Shown: positions 18,873 to 29,379, numbered from the stretch's first letter. The stretch is DNA of 64,000 bases from Methylotenera sp. (GCA_028688575.1 JAQTXW010000003.1:1-64000), one strand, 5' to 3'. The notes: generated from the sequence alone by a model not told the origin. A program made the numbers and translations.

Positions 18873-21800
18873 TTAATTAAGTGGAGATACAGTGTTTTTA
18901 GGTTCTGTTTTTTTCACTTCCTGCGGGTCATCCCAGGTGCCGGTAATTTCATATTCGCTCGAGGCGATTTTATTAAGCGGGTCTTTGAGTATTTTTTGCG
19001 CCAAAAATGCCACTGCTCCTGCCAGCGGCCCGCCAGCCAATGCCGCAAGTGAGATACTGTCGCTGATGCGCGGCATCACTTTAACATATAGATGTTGAGT
19101 TTCTTTCTGTAAGTTGGTTTCACCTTTGATGGATACATCTGCTGCGGGGCCTGACATCGCGAAATTATTACTGCGCATCACCCCTTGCTCGATTTTAACG
19201 TCTGCATTAATTTTGTCAAAAGCAAAGCCATTGCTGAATAAATCCCTGAAATCCAGCGTGAGGCGCCTAGGCAGGCTTTGTAAGCTTAATAACCCTAGCA
19301 GACGACCCACGCCTGGTTTTGCCTGTAAAATCTGGCCTTTGTCTATACTGAAAGCAAGCTCACCGTTCAGGCGCGTGGTGTTGAACTGATGAGGGCTGCC
19401 TGGCCAGTGTAGCATTCCATTGAGTGTGCCTGCGCCATCTTTAATGGTTTCTGGGTGGCCAAATGTCTTAAGTGTTTCGCCCAGGTCTTTGATATCCCAC
19501 TTGATATTAAGGTAGGTGTTTGGGTTTCTTATCCAGTTATTCCATTGCCCTTCCGCATGAATCGTGCTGTGTTCTGTGCTCAGCTGAAGTTTTTGTATAT
19601 CCCAATTATCATTGACAGGGTAGGCGGTGAGTTCAAATTTCCCCAGATTTTTTTTATTGAACCTGAAATTATCTGCTGTAATATCCAGAGCGGGGTAATC
19701 TTGCGGCAATTTTGTGAAATCTTTACTATCCGTTTGGTTGAGTTCAGCCGTATTACTCATTGCAGACAGCTGATCTGGGGCGGTTTCTGGAATAGTCAGA
19801 TTGCTGAGGCGCGCAATAAGTTTGCCATTGTGTTTCCATTGCACAAGCCCAGTAATTTCCTGGCTCCTGATCTGTGCCTGAATGGCGTCTTGGCTGACGA
19901 GCAACTCTGAAATATTCAACTGATTAATACGTCGGTTGTAAAAGTCGAGCGCTTTGATATCGAGTGCCATTTTTTGAATGGGCAGGCTGTTGTGCTGTGA
20001 GGCGCTACTGCCGCTTATGTCTTTAATTACATGAAGCCATGCGTCAGCGTTGATGTAGTCGAGATTGCCTGTTACGCTCAAGCCCTTTGCCGTTTCACTC
20101 GGTTCTGTGTTTGCTGTGTTAGCAAGGTTGCCAGCGCCGCTGATATGTATATGAGCGGCTTTTAAAGAGTTTTTTCCGTTGGAGATACTGCTATTAACTT
20201 TTGCGATGACTTTATTACCCAGGTTGATGTAGGTGTTATCGGTATTGATATCTTGTTTTTTGTCCACGCGCAAAGTGAGTGCTTGATCAGGATATTTATT
20301 AAAAGGTGCAGGTAGCCGCGAGGTGATGCCGACCAAGTCTGAACGGATGGCAATATTAACGCGTGGTTTTTGTATCAGGATATCTCCTACCCAGTTTGCG
20401 CTCCCGTTAATGTAATTGCTGGCTTTGGCAAAGTTTTGTTCTCTGAACAGCTGTTTAATGCTTTCGTCACTGAGTTTACCTCTGGTGGTAACGCGTATTG
20501 ATTTGTCTTTTGCTGTGTGAATATCAAGGGAAAATGGTGACTTAAATGCGAGCGCCTTGATTGCCTTTGCGCTCAAGCTGCTTTCAGTGAACTCTAATGC
20601 ACCATTGATTTGGGTGAGTGTGGGAATGCTGTCACTCTCCATTTTGCCGTTGGTGATTTGGTATTTTCCTTGATATTTTGAGGCATCTAAATCTTCCAAT
20701 GGGATCTTCAGGCTGAGGTTGAGCCTGCCACTGCCGCTGGTTTTGAGGTTTTCGGTGAAGCCTTGTGTGACTTCCAGCACAGGGCTGCGGTTTACGAAAT
20801 TAACACCTTCACTCACAGGCCCTGTCACGTCGGCCTCAATGCTCAGTATTGGGTAATCGGCATCGAGTTGCGCGATGCTGGTTTTGTTTTTAATGATCTG
20901 GTTTCCGAGAATGCGTCCGCTAGTGCTATTGAGTTCCATACGTTTGCCTTCAAACAACATGTCCAGGTCAAGTTTTTCAATTTTAGGCCAGCCTGCCCCA
21001 TATTCCAGTACGGCATCACTGACTTTTGCTGTGACTCTAAATAAGCCCTTGGCTGGGTCTAGATTATTTTGGCTGTTAACAAATGGAAAATCATCCAGCC
21101 TGCCTTTAATGGTTAAGTTGATATCTTCAGCATTGCCGGCCAATATGGAGGTGTCCAGCCAGCGTAATGTGGTTTCACCTAGTATCGTAGGGTAATAATA
21201 GTGGGCATATTTGGCATTGCCGTGATTAAATTTGCCTTTTAGATCCAGATATCCACCTTTGATGTGATCTAAAGTATAGCTCGCATCAACCATGCCTGAT
21301 ACATGGGGGTTGGTTATCTCTAATGCGTTGATGTTGATTTTGGTTTGCTGATTTTCTGTAACCCAAATAACTTTGCCATTAAGCTTGTCTGCGGGCACTG
21401 GCCAGCGTAACACGCCAGCAAAGTCTAATTGCGCATTGCTGGTGTTGAGCACCAATTTGCCTGTGTTTTCATCGGCTTTTATTGCGCCTGTCAAATTGCT
21501 AAAACCAGGCATTTTGTTGTGTGCATGAATGGATAAATTTTTAAAGTCAGACGCTATTTCATAATGTGCCACGGTTTTGTTGCGTGTTGACCATATAAGC
21601 TTCAGGTTTTCAAGTTTTCCCTTGGGCTTAAGCGCTTTAATTTGTTGCAGCACATCTTCTTTAACAGGCAGTAATGCGAGGTGCGACTCGATGTCGTTTA
21701 AGTTTAAGCTCGCAAGATTAACATTGATGATTTGCGCGCCATCGGTGGTTTGCGTGAAGTCAGCGGACAACTCTTTGATATTCAAGCCTTGGCTGGTGCT

Positions 21801-22802
21801 TGCAGAGAGATTTTGAATAGAGAGTTTTTGGCCAAAGTGCGTTGATTTCAACTGCTTGAGCTGGATTTTATTCAGGTTATTCCAGGCAATGTTGCCACTC
21901 AGTGTATCAAGCATTAACGGTGCAGTATTTGCTTGCACTAATAACTGCAGGTTGTTAAGCGAGACTTGACTGCTCAATGATTGCAACTGGTTATCGGAGA
22001 ACTCGACATTCAAGTCGGTGCTGCCTAAACCAGTTCTTAAATCCAGGGGATAATCTAGCCAGCTTTTAAATGCGGCGAGGTCTGCATTTTTAAGTTGCAA
22101 GTTGGCCTTGCCGCGCCACTCCTCTGTTTTGCTGACATCTTTGCCATAAAAGCTACCAGCAAAACGGATAGGCTCTGCTGTGCCAACAGAAGGAATGGTC
22201 GTGATGATGAAGCTATGGTTTCTGATCAGGCTTTTCCAGGGCGGGCTAAATATCTCGATGTTTAGTTGGGTTAAACTCAGCTCAGGTGCGTTGCGTAGCT
22301 CATCAATCCAAGTCACTTTTGCATTAGTGACGCCCAGTCTACTTTGTCTTAATAGCCAATTAGCCAGTTGCGGCTCTGCGTTACCACGTGTCGATATGCC
22401 AGCAATGAATATTTCGCCATCCGCGTTGCGTCTGATCGTGAGTGCTGGGGCGTGCACGGTGATTTCAGCCAGATGCGGCTCCAGCATGGGAATGCTCAAC
22501 CATGAAAACGCGGTTTCGATATTGCTGAGTTGTAAGGCGATGCGGTCTTGTGCATCAAAAATATCAACATTATCGAGTGATAAATGCGGGTTTATTCCCT
22601 GCCAGTCTGCCTTGATATTGCCAATGACTATTTTCTGATTCGCTAGTTGGCTTGCAAATTTTGCAACATCATCTTTGTAGCGGTCTATATTAGGCATTAA
22701 CCAGAAGTGAATAGCCAATGCTGTGACGACGATGATGCTGACAAGCAAGCCCAATAGCCAGAGTATTGTTTTGTAAAGCCAGAATAGAGATTTCTTTACC
22801 AT
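18873..22802 (-). CDS. yhdP: YhdP family AsmA-like protein
   Basis: 1309 aa, N-terminal TM, AsmA-like C-terminus (GRLLGLLSLQSLPRRLTLDFRDLFSNGFAFDKINADVKIEQGVM); synteny with nitrilase and tldD. Confidence 0.9.
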   Translation of the reverse strand: MVKKSLFWLYKTILWLLGLLVSIIVVTALAIHFWLMPNIDRYKDDVAKFASQLANQKIVIGNIKADWQGINPHLSLDNVDIFDAQDRIALQLSNIETAFSWLSIPMLEPHLAEITVHAPALTIRRNADGEIFIAGISTRGNAEPQLANWLLRQSRLGVTNAKVTWIDELRNAPELSLTQLNIEIFSPPWKSLIRNHSFIITTIPSVGTAEPIRFAGSFYGKDVSKTEEWRGKANLQLKNADLAAFKSWLDYPLDLRTGLGSTDLNVEFSDNQLQSLSSQVSLNNLQLLVQANTAPLMLDTLSGNIAWNNLNKIQLKQLKSTHFGQKLSIQNLSASTSQGLNIKELSADFTQTTDGAQIINVNLASLNLNDIESHLALLPVKEDVLQQIKALKPKGKLENLKLIWSTRNKTVAHYEIASDFKNLSIHAHNKMPGFSNLTGAIKADENTGKLVLNTSNAQLDFAGVLRWPVPADKLNGKVIWVTENQQTKININALEITNPHVSGMVDASYTLDHIKGGYLDLKGKFNHGNAKYAHYYYPTILGETTLRWLDTSILAGNAEDINLTIKGRLDDFPFVNSQNNLDPAKGLFRVTAKVSDAVLEYGAGWPKIEKLDLDMLFEGKRMELNSTSGRILGNQIIKNKTSIAQLDADYPILSIEADVTGPVSEGVNFVNRSPVLEVTQGFTENLKTSGSGRLNLSLKIPLEDLDASKYQGKYQITNGKMESDSIPTLTQINGALEFTESSLSAKAIKALAFKSPFSLDIHTAKDKSIRVTTRGKLSDESIKQLFREQNFAKASNYINGSANWVGDILIQKPRVNIAIRSDLVGITSRLPAPFNKYPDQALTLRVDKKQDINTDNTYINLGNKVIAKVNSSISNGKNSLKAAHIHISGAGNLANTANTEPSETAKGLSVTGNLDYINADAWLHVIKDISGSSASQHNSLPIQKMALDIKALDFYNRRINQLNISELLVSQDAIQAQIRSQEITGLVQWKHNGKLIARLSNLTIPETAPDQLSAMSNTAELNQTDSKDFTKLPQDYPALDITADNFRFNKKNLGKFELTAYPVNDNWDIQKLQLSTEHSTIHAEGQWNNWIRNPNTYLNIKWDIKDLGETLKTFGHPETIKDGAGTLNGMLHWPGSPHQFNTTRLNGELAFSIDKGQILQAKPGVGRLLGLLSLQSLPRRLTLDFRDLFSNGFAFDKINADVKIEQGVMRSNNFAMSGPAADVSIKGETNLQKETQHLYVKVMPRISDSISLAALAGGPLAGAVAFLAQKILKDPLNKIASSEYEITGTWDDPQEVKKTEPKNTVSPLN

Positions 22803-23059
22803 TGCCAGGAGCGTTTATGTCGACATCGTATATTTTTGTATAGATTTACATTTTACTGCAATTACATGACTTTCAGCCGATTTGACATGTAAAGCTTGGT
22901 AAAAATTACGTTGTATACATCAATATAACTAAAAAAATTGCAAGAACACGTGAGTGAATCATTTAGAATATTGCCTTCGCTAACAATAGGGCGTTTATTG
23001 TGTGTTACGACTAACGACCCTGGTTAGAAGATAGACCTATTTTTTAAGACAGTAATCTC

Positions 23060-24964
23060 TTGATTCAATTTAAACAGCTCACACTTACGCGCGGATTAAA
23101 AATTCTGGTAGAGAATGCCTCTATGCAGTTGCACCCTGGTCATAAGGTCGGCCTTACGGGTGCGAATGGTGCGGGTAAATCTTCTATTTTTGCCATGTTG
23201 CGCGGAGAATTACACCCTGAAAAAGGTGATTTGGAAATCCCCACAGGATGGGTGGTGGCGCATGTTGCGCAAGAAACGCCAGCATTGTCCATGCCCGCGA
23301 TTGAGTTTGTACTTGATGGTGATGTTGAGTTGCGTGAAATTGAAGCCAGTCTGGTAAAAGCTGAAACCAGCCATCAGGGAGAGCTGATTGCTGAACTGCA
23401 TCAGCGTTTAACGGATATCGATGGCTACAGTGCCAAAGCACGCGCCGCTGAGCTGTTAAATGGTTTAGGCTTCAGCCAGTCGGCTTTGCAGCAGCCTGTG
23501 GCTACGTTTTCTGGTGGCTGGCGTGTACGTTTGAATTTAGCACGCGCTTTGATGTGCCGCTCAGACCTGCTGCTACTGGATGAACCGACCAATCACCTGG
23601 ATCTGGACGCGGTAATCTGGTTGGAAAGCTGGTTACAGAGTTACCGTGGTACTTTGTTGTTGATTTCGCATGATCGAGATTTTTTAGATGCAATTGTGAA
23701 TCACATTGCGCATATTGAACAGCAAACCCTCACGCTCTACCGTGGTGGATATTCGGATTTTGAACGTCAGCGTGCAGAAAAATTAGCCCTGCAACAAGCG
23801 ATGTTTGAAAAGCAGCAACGTAAAGTTGCACATTTACAAAGTTATATTGATCGTTTTCGTGTACAGGCTACCAAGGCGCGTCAGGCACAAAGTCGTATTA
23901 AAGCCTTGGAACGTATGGAGATGATCTCTGCAGCCCATGTAGACTCACAATTTAGTTTTGAGTTCAGAGAACCTGCCGCAGCGCCTGATCCTTTGCTGGT
24001 GCTGGATGGCATGAGTGTCGGCTATGGTCATACGCCACTGATTAGTCATCTCGAACTCACAGTGCGCCCAAGTGAGCGTATCGGTTTGCTGGGTAAAAAT
24101 GGTGCGGGAAAAACCACACTGATTAAATTGCTGGCACACGAATTGGCGCCACTGTCAGGAAAGCGCGTTGAAGGTAAAGATCTCAAGGTCGGTTATTTTG
24201 CCCAGCATCAGCTTGAGCAGTTACGGCCAGATGAGTCGCCTTTACAGCATATGATGAAGCTAGACCCGCTCACGCGTGAGCAGGAGCATCTGAATTATCT
24301 CGGTGGCTTTGACTTCAGGGGAGATATGGCAAGGTCACCTTGTGCGAATTTCTCTGGGGGTGAAAAGTCACGGCTGGCACTGGCATTGCTGATATGGACT
24401 CGCCCCAACTTGCTGTTGCTGGATGAGCCGACCAATCATCTGGATCTGGAAATGCGTCATGCTTTAACACTGGCTTTGCAGGATTTTAAAGGCGGGGTAA
24501 TTTTAGTCTCTCATGACAGAGCCTTGTTACGCGCAAGCTGTGACCAGTTTGTGCTGGTGGCAGAAGGTAAAGCCACGCAGTTTGAGGGTGATTTAGAAGA
24601 TTATAGCCAGTGGCTTAATGAACAGCGCGTGAAAGAGAAGCAGGCGACACAATCGCAATTAAGCTCAAAACCGAATAAAAATGACCGCGCAACCAATAAA
24701 GCTGAACGTCAGGCGCGCATAGCCGAACGTCGACCACTGCTAAAAGAACTGGAGCAGTTAGAACAGCGCATGGCAAAAATACATGCCGATAAAACTGCTT
24801 GTGATGAGCAATTAAACGATGCTGCGCTTTATAGTGCAGCAGATAAAACCGCACTTCAGCAACTCTTGAAAACCCAGGCTGAGCTCAGCAGTCACTTGGA
24901 AATGGCTGAATATCGCTGGCTGGAGCTGCATGAGCAATTGGAAGCAATGCCAGCAATTGATTAA
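23060..24964 (+). CDS. ABC-F family ATPase (YheS-like)
   Basis: Two ABC ATPase domains (GANGAGKSS, GKNGAGKTT; LLLDEPTNHLDLD twice); TTG start. Confidence 0.93.
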   Translation: MIQFKQLTLTRGLKILVENASMQLHPGHKVGLTGANGAGKSSIFAMLRGELHPEKGDLEIPTGWVVAHVAQETPALSMPAIEFVLDGDVELREIEASLVKAETSHQGELIAELHQRLTDIDGYSAKARAAELLNGLGFSQSALQQPVATFSGGWRVRLNLARALMCRSDLLLLDEPTNHLDLDAVIWLESWLQSYRGTLLLISHDRDFLDAIVNHIAHIEQQTLTLYRGGYSDFERQRAEKLALQQAMFEKQQRKVAHLQSYIDRFRVQATKARQAQSRIKALERMEMISAAHVDSQFSFEFREPAAAPDPLLVLDGMSVGYGHTPLISHLELTVRPSERIGLLGKNGAGKTTLIKLLAHELAPLSGKRVEGKDLKVGYFAQHQLEQLRPDESPLQHMMKLDPLTREQEHLNYLGGFDFRGDMARSPCANFSGGEKSRLALALLIWTRPNLLLLDEPTNHLDLEMRHALTLALQDFKGGVILVSHDRALLRASCDQFVLVAEGKATQFEGDLEDYSQWLNEQRVKEKQATQSQLSSKPNKNDRATNKAERQARIAERRPLLKELEQLEQRMAKIHADKTACDEQLNDAALYSAADKTALQQLLKTQAELSSHLEMAEYRWLELHEQLEAMPAID

Positions 24965-25013
24965 ACAATCAAGATTGAATTTTAGAAAGATTAAATTTTA
25001 AATAGGACGCACG

Positions 25014-25577
25014 ATGCAAAACTCATATTCAGAACGATTAAAATTCATGCATGCCCTTTGTTTGGCAACGACCGCCCGTGATGGCGAAGCACCTAATACA
25101 GATCTGGATGCCTATGATGCGCTGAATGCTGCTGATTACCTGAGTAGCTATGTGACTTTTAAGGCAATACAGCTTGCCGATCGCTCGCCAGCAACTGAGC
25201 GCAGTGAAAACTTTGATATGTTGAGCGTGTATCAAGCCTATGCCTTGCTGGCTTATGCGTTTTTTACTTCACCCTTGGTGCAAGAAGGGGTTGAGCCGGA
25301 TTTTCACACTGCGCAAATTACCATGGCCAAAACACTCTTTGCAGGCTTGCCAGATGCTGAACTGGTTGAAGTGATCGAGTCAGGATTTAATAAGTTCAAA
25401 TTAATTGCAGAAGCAGAGGTTGAGCACTGGACTGAGTTTAGAGAGAACCTAGATAAAGTCGTGATTTCATACATTGTGGCAGGCACCGATGATGATAGCC
25501 CACACACCAGCGAAGAGATTTTGCCGATTTTTGGGCAGCTTTTGAGCCAGTTATGCGAGGCATTTGAGAGTGCGTAG
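25014..25577 (+). CDS. Conserved-looking hypothetical protein
   Basis: 187 aa ORF in an intergenic slot with plausible upstream aggacgcacg before the ATG; no antisense competitor. Confidence 0.75.
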   Translation: MQNSYSERLKFMHALCLATTARDGEAPNTDLDAYDALNAADYLSSYVTFKAIQLADRSPATERSENFDMLSVYQAYALLAYAFFTSPLVQEGVEPDFHTAQITMAKTLFAGLPDAELVEVIESGFNKFKLIAEAEVEHWTEFRENLDKVVISYIVAGTDDDSPHTSEEILPIFGQLLSQLCEAFESA

Positions 25578-25599
25578 TTGGATCTAGCCAATGGCTTTG

Positions 25600-25629
25600 A
25601 GCACTGAATGGTGATTTCAGTGCTTAATT
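25600..25629 (+). terminator. Terminator-like hairpin downstream of the 187-aa gene
   Basis: agcactgaa-tggtgat-ttcagtgct perfect 9-bp stem followed by taattta. Confidence 0.6.
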
Positions 25630-25946
25630 TACCCTGAAATTTTTCTCGCGCAATCATTCGCGATAATACTCCTATTGTAAAAACCTCTCAGCACAATCCT
25701 GAACAGCCAGTCATGTGTTCAGCAGGTGATATTGCTCGCTTTATAAATCCTTCTTATTAATATCATTAACTTTCAATAAGTTACTGCAATCTTATTCGCT
25801 ATTTGTGTGCTTGCAGGCTGTGAGTCATTGTGCTGATGTATACTATAGTCTATAGCGCCTTAGGGTGAAAGCTCTTAGAATGTGATGCGCTTACATGCAT
25901 TGATTAGTCTTCAACATCATTCTTAAAAAAATAATCATCAAGCGAT

Positions 25947-28028
25947 ATGAACGCCTCAATTTCCTTAAAAGAAATTTGCACCCCTAACCCCATCTGTGTG
26001 CCAACCCATGCTCTGCTTGCAGTCGTATTGGAGTTAATGGCTGCCAATCGTATTAGTTCAGTGGTCGTGGTTGAGGGTAAGCGGCCAGTCGGTATTTTTA
26101 CCGAGCGGGATGCTTTACGTATTATTCCTGAGCTATTGAATATACAAACTACATCAATTGGCAGTGTGATGACTGGTGCGCCTGTTGTTGCACCGTTACA
26201 TCTCGATTTTTTTGAGGCCTATCATCTTTGTGCACAAAAGAATTTACGCCACCTCATTGTCGTGGATACTGAAGGCGATGTATATGGCATTGCCACAGAT
26301 AGCGATTTCATCAAAATGCTTGGGTTTGATGTGTTGTCTGGCCATGAAATCGTTGAAAATATCATGCATAAGGATGTGCATACCCTCACCAAAAATCACA
26401 CGCTCAATGATGCGGTGGTGTTGATGCTGAAATCCAATGCAAACGGTATTGTGATTATCGAAGCAGATAAGCCGATTGGCATTATCACTGAGCGGGATTT
26501 GGTCCGGCTGGGGCAAGATCATGCGAGTGGCCAAACGTTATTAGCTGATATGATGTCTTCTCCTGTCGTAACTGTGGATAGTAAACGTTCCGTCTATTTT
26601 GCGATTGAGCACATGCGTAAGCAGAAAATACGCACCTTGGTTGTGGTGGACGAGCACGGTGTGTTAGCCGGGCTGATGGCCGAGCATGATGTAGTGAAAA
26701 GAATTGAGAGCCACTATGTGTATATGCTCAATACCATCATTCAAAGGCAAGCGGATGATATTGTACGCATACGCAAGGAGTTAGATGAGCGACATGTGCT
26801 TTCTGCGGTGCTGCATGAGTCGCTTGGTGTGAGTTTGATTATTGCTGACCCTGACAGAAAAGTACGTTATTTAAACCCTGCCGCCACAAGTTTATTTGGC
26901 ATCGCGCGTGAGAGCATCGATGGCGAAAAGCTTGAACGTTTATTCCGCAAGGCAAATATGCCTGTGGAACAGTTGCTGATTGCCTTGGATAAAGTGCAAA
27001 CTGGTGAGAGTTATGAATATGATTTAGCGCATCAGATTAAAGACGAAGTGTTTGAGCTACACGTACGCATGGCTCCTATCCAAGACCAAGATCATCATTT
27101 ATTAGGTTACGTGCAAACCATACAGGATGAAACCGAGAAAAAGCACTCGGAACGTAAGCTAAAGCAGGCGGCTTCTATTTTTGACAATACAATTGAAGGC
27201 ATTATCATCACTGATGCTCATGCGAATATACTCTCAGTGAACCCTGCCTTTATGAAAATCACAGGGTATGAAGAAGACGAGGTGCGTGGCAGCAACCCCA
27301 GAGTGCTTAGTTCAGGCAGGCAGGATCAAGCCTTTTATCAACGTATGTGGGGGGCACTCAACACCACGGGATATTGGCAGGGTGAACTGTGGAATCGGCG
27401 TAAAAATGGTGAGGCGTATGCTGAATGGTTAACGATCAGCGCTATTTTGGATGCCGACCAGCAGGTGAAAAATTATATTGCAGTGTTTGCCGATATTACC
27501 TCTTCTAAGTTGGCGCACGACGAATTTGAGTTTTTAGCGCATCATGACCCTTTAACAAAACTGCCCAATCGTCTTTTGTTTAACGCACGCTTAAGCCATG
27601 CTTTATCCCGTACAAAACGCACGGGTGATTTGATAGCGGTGCTGATGATTGATCTAGATGGCTTTAAGCTAATCAACGACCAATATGGGCATCAGTCAGG
27701 CGACCGCGTGCTTGAAATTGTGGCTGAGCGCCTGATAACTCATATTCGTGGTGAAGATACTGTGGCTCGTTTGGGAGGAGATGAGTTTGTAATCGTGCTG
27801 GAAGATGTGACAAGTTACGAGGGTGCCACTGATGTTGCTTACAAATTGATTGAGGCAATTGCTCACCCCATGATGCTTAATGATATTGCTGTGTCAGTAA
27901 CAGCCAGTATTGGCATTGCTTTTTCGACAATGGCCGACAACAACCCTAAAGTGCTGATAACGGGTGCTGATAATGCACTATATGAAGCAAAAAACGCGGG
28001 TAAAAACACCGTTGTATGTGCGCACTGA
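25947..28028 (+). CDS. CBS(x4)-PAS(x2)-GGDEF diguanylate cyclase
   Basis: Four CBS-like repeats (e.g. GIFTERDALRI, GIATDSDFIKM, GIITERDLVRLG, GLMAEHDVVKRI), two PAS segments, RLGGDEFVIVLED. Confidence 0.9.
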   Translation: MNASISLKEICTPNPICVPTHALLAVVLELMAANRISSVVVVEGKRPVGIFTERDALRIIPELLNIQTTSIGSVMTGAPVVAPLHLDFFEAYHLCAQKNLRHLIVVDTEGDVYGIATDSDFIKMLGFDVLSGHEIVENIMHKDVHTLTKNHTLNDAVVLMLKSNANGIVIIEADKPIGIITERDLVRLGQDHASGQTLLADMMSSPVVTVDSKRSVYFAIEHMRKQKIRTLVVVDEHGVLAGLMAEHDVVKRIESHYVYMLNTIIQRQADDIVRIRKELDERHVLSAVLHESLGVSLIIADPDRKVRYLNPAATSLFGIARESIDGEKLERLFRKANMPVEQLLIALDKVQTGESYEYDLAHQIKDEVFELHVRMAPIQDQDHHLLGYVQTIQDETEKKHSERKLKQAASIFDNTIEGIIITDAHANILSVNPAFMKITGYEEDEVRGSNPRVLSSGRQDQAFYQRMWGALNTTGYWQGELWNRRKNGEAYAEWLTISAILDADQQVKNYIAVFADITSSKLAHDEFEFLAHHDPLTKLPNRLLFNARLSHALSRTKRTGDLIAVLMIDLDGFKLINDQYGHQSGDRVLEIVAERLITHIRGEDTVARLGGDEFVIVLEDVTSYEGATDVAYKLIEAIAHPMMLNDIAVSVTASIGIAFSTMADNNPKVLITGADNALYEAKNAGKNTVVCAH

Positions 28029-28063
28029 AACCCTGAATCATCTAGCTAATTTACTGGAAGCGC

Positions 28064-28729
28064 ATGCATAAGTCTTTATTTGGTTTAGTCATAAAAAAAT
28101 TGCGTCAGGATCTTGGACTTACGCAGGAGATGCTCGCTTCTCTTTCTGGTTTGGAGCGTACTTTTATTTCAATGTTAGAGCGCGGGGTTAAGCAGCCAAG
28201 TTTAAAAACGGTGAGTAGCCTTGCCCATGCCATGCAGCTTAAAAGCCATGAATTGCTGCATTTGATGGAAGCGCAGATGCATCATCTCACCGCAAAAAAT
28301 GGAGTAACCGATGTTGAATCTGAGCAGAAGCGTCTGGATGCTTTGGAGTCTGAACGTGAAAAATCACGCATAGGCGAGATTGTGAACACCATTCCCATCA
28401 TATTTTTTGCAAGAACGCCAATGCCAGAATACGCCATGACCTTTGTGAGCAAAAATATTAGCCAACTATTTGGCTATAGCAAAGATCACTTCATGGCACA
28501 CAGCGGTTTTTGGCACGCCCATATTCATGAGGATGATCTGCCCAAGGTAACCGCACGCTTGCAAAATATGAATGCAAAAGACTTACTGATTCACGAATAC
28601 AGATTTTTAACCGAAAACGCTGGCTGGCTGAAGGTTAGGGAGGAACTGAAATTGGTAGTAAGTGAATCTGGAACCCCAAAAGAAGTGATAGGCTCAATTG
28701 TGGGAGTGAGTGCAGCCCTCCTGGATTGA
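28064..28729 (+). CDS. XRE-type helix-turn-helix regulator with C-terminal PAS domain
   Basis: IKKLRQDLGLTQEMLASLSGLERTFISMLERGVKQPSLKTVSSLAHAM HTH, then a PAS fold (FARTPMPEYAMTFVSKNISQLFGYSKDHF...). Confidence 0.88.
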   Translation: MHKSLFGLVIKKLRQDLGLTQEMLASLSGLERTFISMLERGVKQPSLKTVSSLAHAMQLKSHELLHLMEAQMHHLTAKNGVTDVESEQKRLDALESEREKSRIGEIVNTIPIIFFARTPMPEYAMTFVSKNISQLFGYSKDHFMAHSGFWHAHIHEDDLPKVTARLQNMNAKDLLIHEYRFLTENAGWLKVREELKLVVSESGTPKEVIGSIVGVSAALLD

Positions 28730-28750
28730 ATCCAGATTTTTCATTATCAG

Positions 28751-28826
28751 CGAGCGTAGCCTTGATGAAGCTTGGCGGAATCAAGGTTCCACATAGCAAC
28801 CTCGATTGCATTTCATTCCATCGAGG
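28751..28826. repeat. REP-like hairpin element
   Basis: cgtagccttgatgaagcttggcggaatcaagg (stem cttgat/atcaag) followed by cctcgat...atcgagg. The first part resembles the widespread bacterial REP-like pattern cgtagcctggatgaagcg.agcggaatccagg. Confidence 0.55.
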
Positions 28827-29379
28827 CTGACTCCATTTTTAGGGGCAAAATCCTTAACCGAGTGCCATGAGGGGAGTCTGATGTTTTATGGACAAGTGTT
28901 TGGTGAATCTGCTCCATTAAAAAACTGGCAGACTCACGTCCTAGCTTAGATTCACGCATGGCCATATGCCAGTTTGAAATACATGACTTTAAATCGATTT
29001 CATTCTCACAAGCTTCAATACGCGATTTTATATTGCGCCCGATAATTCCCAAATAATCATCGCATGCCTTGATTAATATTTCTTTCACCTCAGTCAGTTG
29101 ATTTTGACAAATTGGTGCTGTGGCAACCTGAGTGTTTATCACGGAATGTGTGATCTGCTTAGGTTGTAAGGGTTGTTGTTGGTTGGGGCGTATGATATAG
29201 CCAGTGGATTCCAGCTTGTGAATCGTGTCTATTAGCAGGTCTTTTTTAAAGAACTTGCCCAGATCATCTAAAGTCCGTTCACCATTTACTAGCAGCAGTA
29301 TTTGGCGTTCACGTACATTTAGTGTACGATTTTTTGCGATAAATTCATTAAACCCAATCGCAGATTTTTCATATACCAC
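28813..29379 (-). CDS. Hypothetical protein
   Basis: 188 aa; N-terminal region LNVRERQILLLVNGERTLDDLGKFFKKDLLIDTIHKLESTGYI looks like a winged-helix-type fold. Confidence 0.75.
   Translation of the reverse strand: MVYEKSAIGFNEFIAKNRTLNVRERQILLLVNGERTLDDLGKFFKKDLLIDTIHKLESTGYIIRPNQQQPLQPKQITHSVINTQVATAPICQNQLTEVKEILIKACDDYLGIIGRNIKSRIEACENEIDLKSCISNWHMAMRESKLGRESASFLMEQIHQTLVHKTSDSPHGTRLRILPLKMESASME

Noticed and set aside
23060-24964. ABC-F ATPase considered as an antibiotic-resistance determinant
   Set aside because: The domain layout fits the housekeeping YheS-type ABC-F group; nothing in the neighbourhood suggests resistance.
25851-25880. tatactatagtctatagcgcc considered as an operator
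   Set aside because: Short, AT-rich, partly direct and partly inverted; cannot be distinguished from promoter-region chance sequence.
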